In this document: one piece after another, positions 62,256-64,000 of the stretch
Layout of the letters: every line of letters begins with the position of its first letter
How positions within the stretch are numbered: the stretch's first letter is position 1
Origin: Flavobacterium defluvii
GTDB taxonomy: Bacteria > Bacteroidota > Bacteroidia > Flavobacteriales > Flavobacteriaceae
Direction: 5' to 3'
NCBI RefSeq assembly: GCF_900129555.1
Contig: NZ_FQWC01000002.1
Span: 310,001 to 374,000 of the forward strand
DNA length: 64,000 bases
The notes under the pieces: model-generated
The model's database searches: none
What the model was told of the DNA's origin: nothing
The model's input: the letters and a program-made list of their open reading frames with translations, nothing else
Program-made: the position numbers and the translations under genes

Positions 62256-64000
62256 ATGAATATAAATAAATTTACTATTAAATCGCAGGAAGCCATTCAG
62301 TTGTCGCAGCAATTAGCACAGCGAAATGGCCAGCAGCAAATTGAAAATGAGCACATTTTCAAAGCTATTTTTGAAGTTGATGAGAACGTTGCACCTTTTA
62401 TTTTGAAAAAATTAAATGTAAACGTTCCATTATTTCTTCAAATTCTGGATAGTACAATCCAGAGTTTTCCGAAAGTTTCGGGAGGTGATGTAATGCTTTC
62501 AAGAGACGCCAACAAAGCTCTAAACGAAGCAGAAATCATCGCACAAAAAATGAATGACGAATATGTTTCGATCGAACATTTAATTCTGGCAATTTTTGAT
62601 TCAAAAAGTAAAGTTTCTCAAATCTTAAAAGATCAGGGCGTTACAGGAAAAGGTTTAAAAGCGGCAATCGAAGAACTTCGTAAGGGAGAAAGAGTAACAT
62701 CTGCTTCGGCAGAAGAAACCTATAATTCGCTTAATAAATACGCTAAAAACTTAAACGAATTAGCAAGAACAGGAAAACTTGATCCAGTCATTGGGCGTGA
62801 CGAAGAAATTCGCCGTGTATTGCAGATTTTGACCCGAAGAACTAAAAACAATCCAATGCTTATTGGTGAACCCGGGGTTGGTAAAACTGCTATTGCTGAA
62901 GGTTTAGCGCATAGAATTGTAGATGGAGACGTTCCTGAAAACTTAAAAGAAAAAATCGTTTTCTCATTAGATATGGGAGCATTGATTGCCGGAGCAAAAT
63001 ACAAAGGAGAATTTGAAGAACGTTTAAAATCAGTTGTAAAAGAAGTTACAGCTGCCGAAGGTGATATTGTTTTGTTTATCGATGAGATTCACACACTTGT
63101 AGGAGCGGGCGGAGGAGAAGGCGCAATGGATGCTGCTAATATCCTGAAACCAGCTTTAGCGCGTGGGGAGCTGAGAGCAATTGGTGCTACAACTTTAGAT
63201 GAATATCAAAAATATTTCGAAAAAGATAAAGCGCTTGAAAGACGTTTCCAAAAAGTCTTAATCGATGAACCAGATACTGAAAGCGCGATTTCGATTTTAC
63301 GTGGAATCAAAGAGAAATACGAAACGCACCATAAAGTTCAGATTAAAGACGAAGCGATTATTGCAGCGGTTGAGCTTTCACAGAGATATATTACGAATCG
63401 TTTCTTGCCAGATAAAGCGATTGACTTAATGGACGAAGCGGCTTCTAAATTGCGTATGGAAATCAATTCAAAACCAGAAGAATTAGATGTTTTGGATCGT
63501 AAAATCATGCAGTTAGAAATCGAGATCGAAGCTATTAAGCGTGAAAAAGAAGAAAGCAAACTGAAAATTTTAGGTATGGAATTGGCCAACCTGAAAGAAG
63601 AACGCAACGAAATCTATGCAAAATGGAAACAAGAAAAAGATATAGTTGACGGAATTCAGGCTGTAAAACACGAAATTGAAGACTTTAAATATGAAGCAGA
63701 ACGTGCAGAACGTGATGGAGATTATGGTAAAGTAGCTGAAATTCGTTACGGAAAAATAAAAGAAGCGCAGGAACGCCAGGAAACTTTACAAAAACAATTA
63801 TTGGAATTTCAATCTGGAAATTCTTTAATCAAGGAAGAAGTAACCAGAGAAGATATTGCAGAAGTTGTAGCAAAATGGACAGGTATTCCGGTAATGAAAA
63901 TGCTTCAGACAGAAAGAGAAAAATTATTGCATCTCGAAGATGAATTGCATAAACGTGTAGTAGGACAGGAAGAAGCGATAGAAGCGGTAAGTGATGCAGT
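62256..64000 (+). CDS. clpB: ATP-dependent disaggregase ClpB (3' end outside window)
   Basis: Hsp100 chaperone that resolves protein aggregates with DnaK. The frame is open from ATG 62256 ([20 protein letters not shown]) to the right edge, 581 codons of an expected total near 866. Visible: N-terminal Clp repeats, first AAA domain with Walker [10 protein letters not shown] and Walker [13 protein letters not shown] [14 protein letters not shown], the arginine-finger region, the long coiled-coil middle domain (about 400-530) that marks ClpB as against ClpA/ClpC, and the beginning of the second AAA linker (VAKWTGIPV). The second AAA domain lies beyond the window. Confidence 0.96.
   Translation, partial: MNINKFTIKSQEAIQLSQQLAQRNGQQQIENEHIFKAIFEVDENVAPFILKKLNVNVPLFLQILDSTIQSFPKVSGGDVMLSRDANKALNEAEIIAQKMNDEYVSIEHLILAIFDSKSKVSQILKDQGVTGKGLKAAIEELRKGERVTSASAEETYNSLNKYAKNLNELARTGKLDPVIGRDEEIRRVLQILTRRTKNNPMLIGEPGVGKTAIAEGLAHRIVDGDVPENLKEKIVFSLDMGALIAGAKYKGEFEERLKSVVKEVTAAEGDIVLFIDEIHTLVGAGGGEGAMDAANILKPALARGELRAIGATTLDEYQKYFEKDKALERRFQKVLIDEPDTESAISILRGIKEKYETHHKVQIKDEAIIAAVELSQRYITNRFLPDKAIDLMDEAASKLRMEINSKPEELDVLDRKIMQLEIEIEAIKREKEESKLKILGMELANLKEERNEIYAKWKQEKDIVDGIQAVKHEIEDFKYEAERAERDGDYGKVAEIRYGKIKEAQERQETLQKQLLEFQSGNSLIKEEVTREDIAEVVAKWTGIPVMKMLQTEREKLLHLEDELHKRVVGQEEAIEAVSDA

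Overview
The window is about 64 kb of an AT-rich genome and reads as the chromosome of a Bacteroidota member, most likely a Flavobacterium close to the F. johnsoniae group. The evidence is gene content: type IX secretion partners, a type B gliding-motility sorting domain, an N-succinylornithine-type arginine cluster, FabV, a BamD-type lipoprotein and a bacillithiol YtxJ protein. The -7 boxes are of the TAnnTTTG type, and many short interspersed repeats of the kind seen in Flavobacterium lie between genes. No rRNA, tRNA, insertion sequence, prophage or CRISPR array was found. The assignment is from reading, not from a database search.

Region by region. 1-11305: a giant secreted adhesin, open at the left edge, with 21 tandem Ig-like repeats, followed by its PorP/SprF partner and a PorE-like OmpA protein. 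11551-16529: ligA, a small membrane protein, a 5'-nucleotidase split over two reverse-strand genes, and a DUF6913-type protein. 16546-22574: housekeeping genes dapA, bamD, rpoZ, coaBC, a PorD-like gene and recN. 22674-27945: fabV, a glycosyltransferase, coaE and a two-component system. 28195-31093: a tiny isolated ORF with its own terminator, then an rtcB-prfH-TPR operon that probably repairs and rescues damaged ribosomes. 31226-38475 (reverse strand): acyl-ACP thioesterase, miaA, an ion channel, a DnaQ/GIY-YIG nuclease, a four-helix-bundle protein, a YggS protein, 3-hydroxybutyryl-CoA dehydrogenase and a Gfo/Idh/MocA oxidoreductase. 38789-47383: pcm, a Fic protein with an HTH domain, smpB, outer-membrane proteins, a GNAT enzyme, an aldose epimerase and an M1 peptidase.

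47671-59206 is the arginine/proline cluster in the order GNAT-argG-argC-argD-proA-proB-argF'-argB-argE-argH. All ten genes point the same way. The cluster is preceded by an unusual leader: a promoter placed 5 nt before a 28-codon ORF whose only two arginine codons are both CGG, embedded in several hairpins, followed by a second small ORF ending 1 nt before the first enzyme gene. Every gap longer than 90 bp inside the cluster holds an inverted-repeat element. 59348-64000 holds a DUF2157-type membrane protein pair, ytxJ and the 5' part of clpB, which runs off the right edge.

The main candidates for something undescribed are the arginine leader, the TPR gene in the rtcB-prfH operon, the 27-codon ORF unit upstream of rtcB, and the first GNAT gene of the arginine cluster as a possible N-acyl(succinyl)glutamate synthase.
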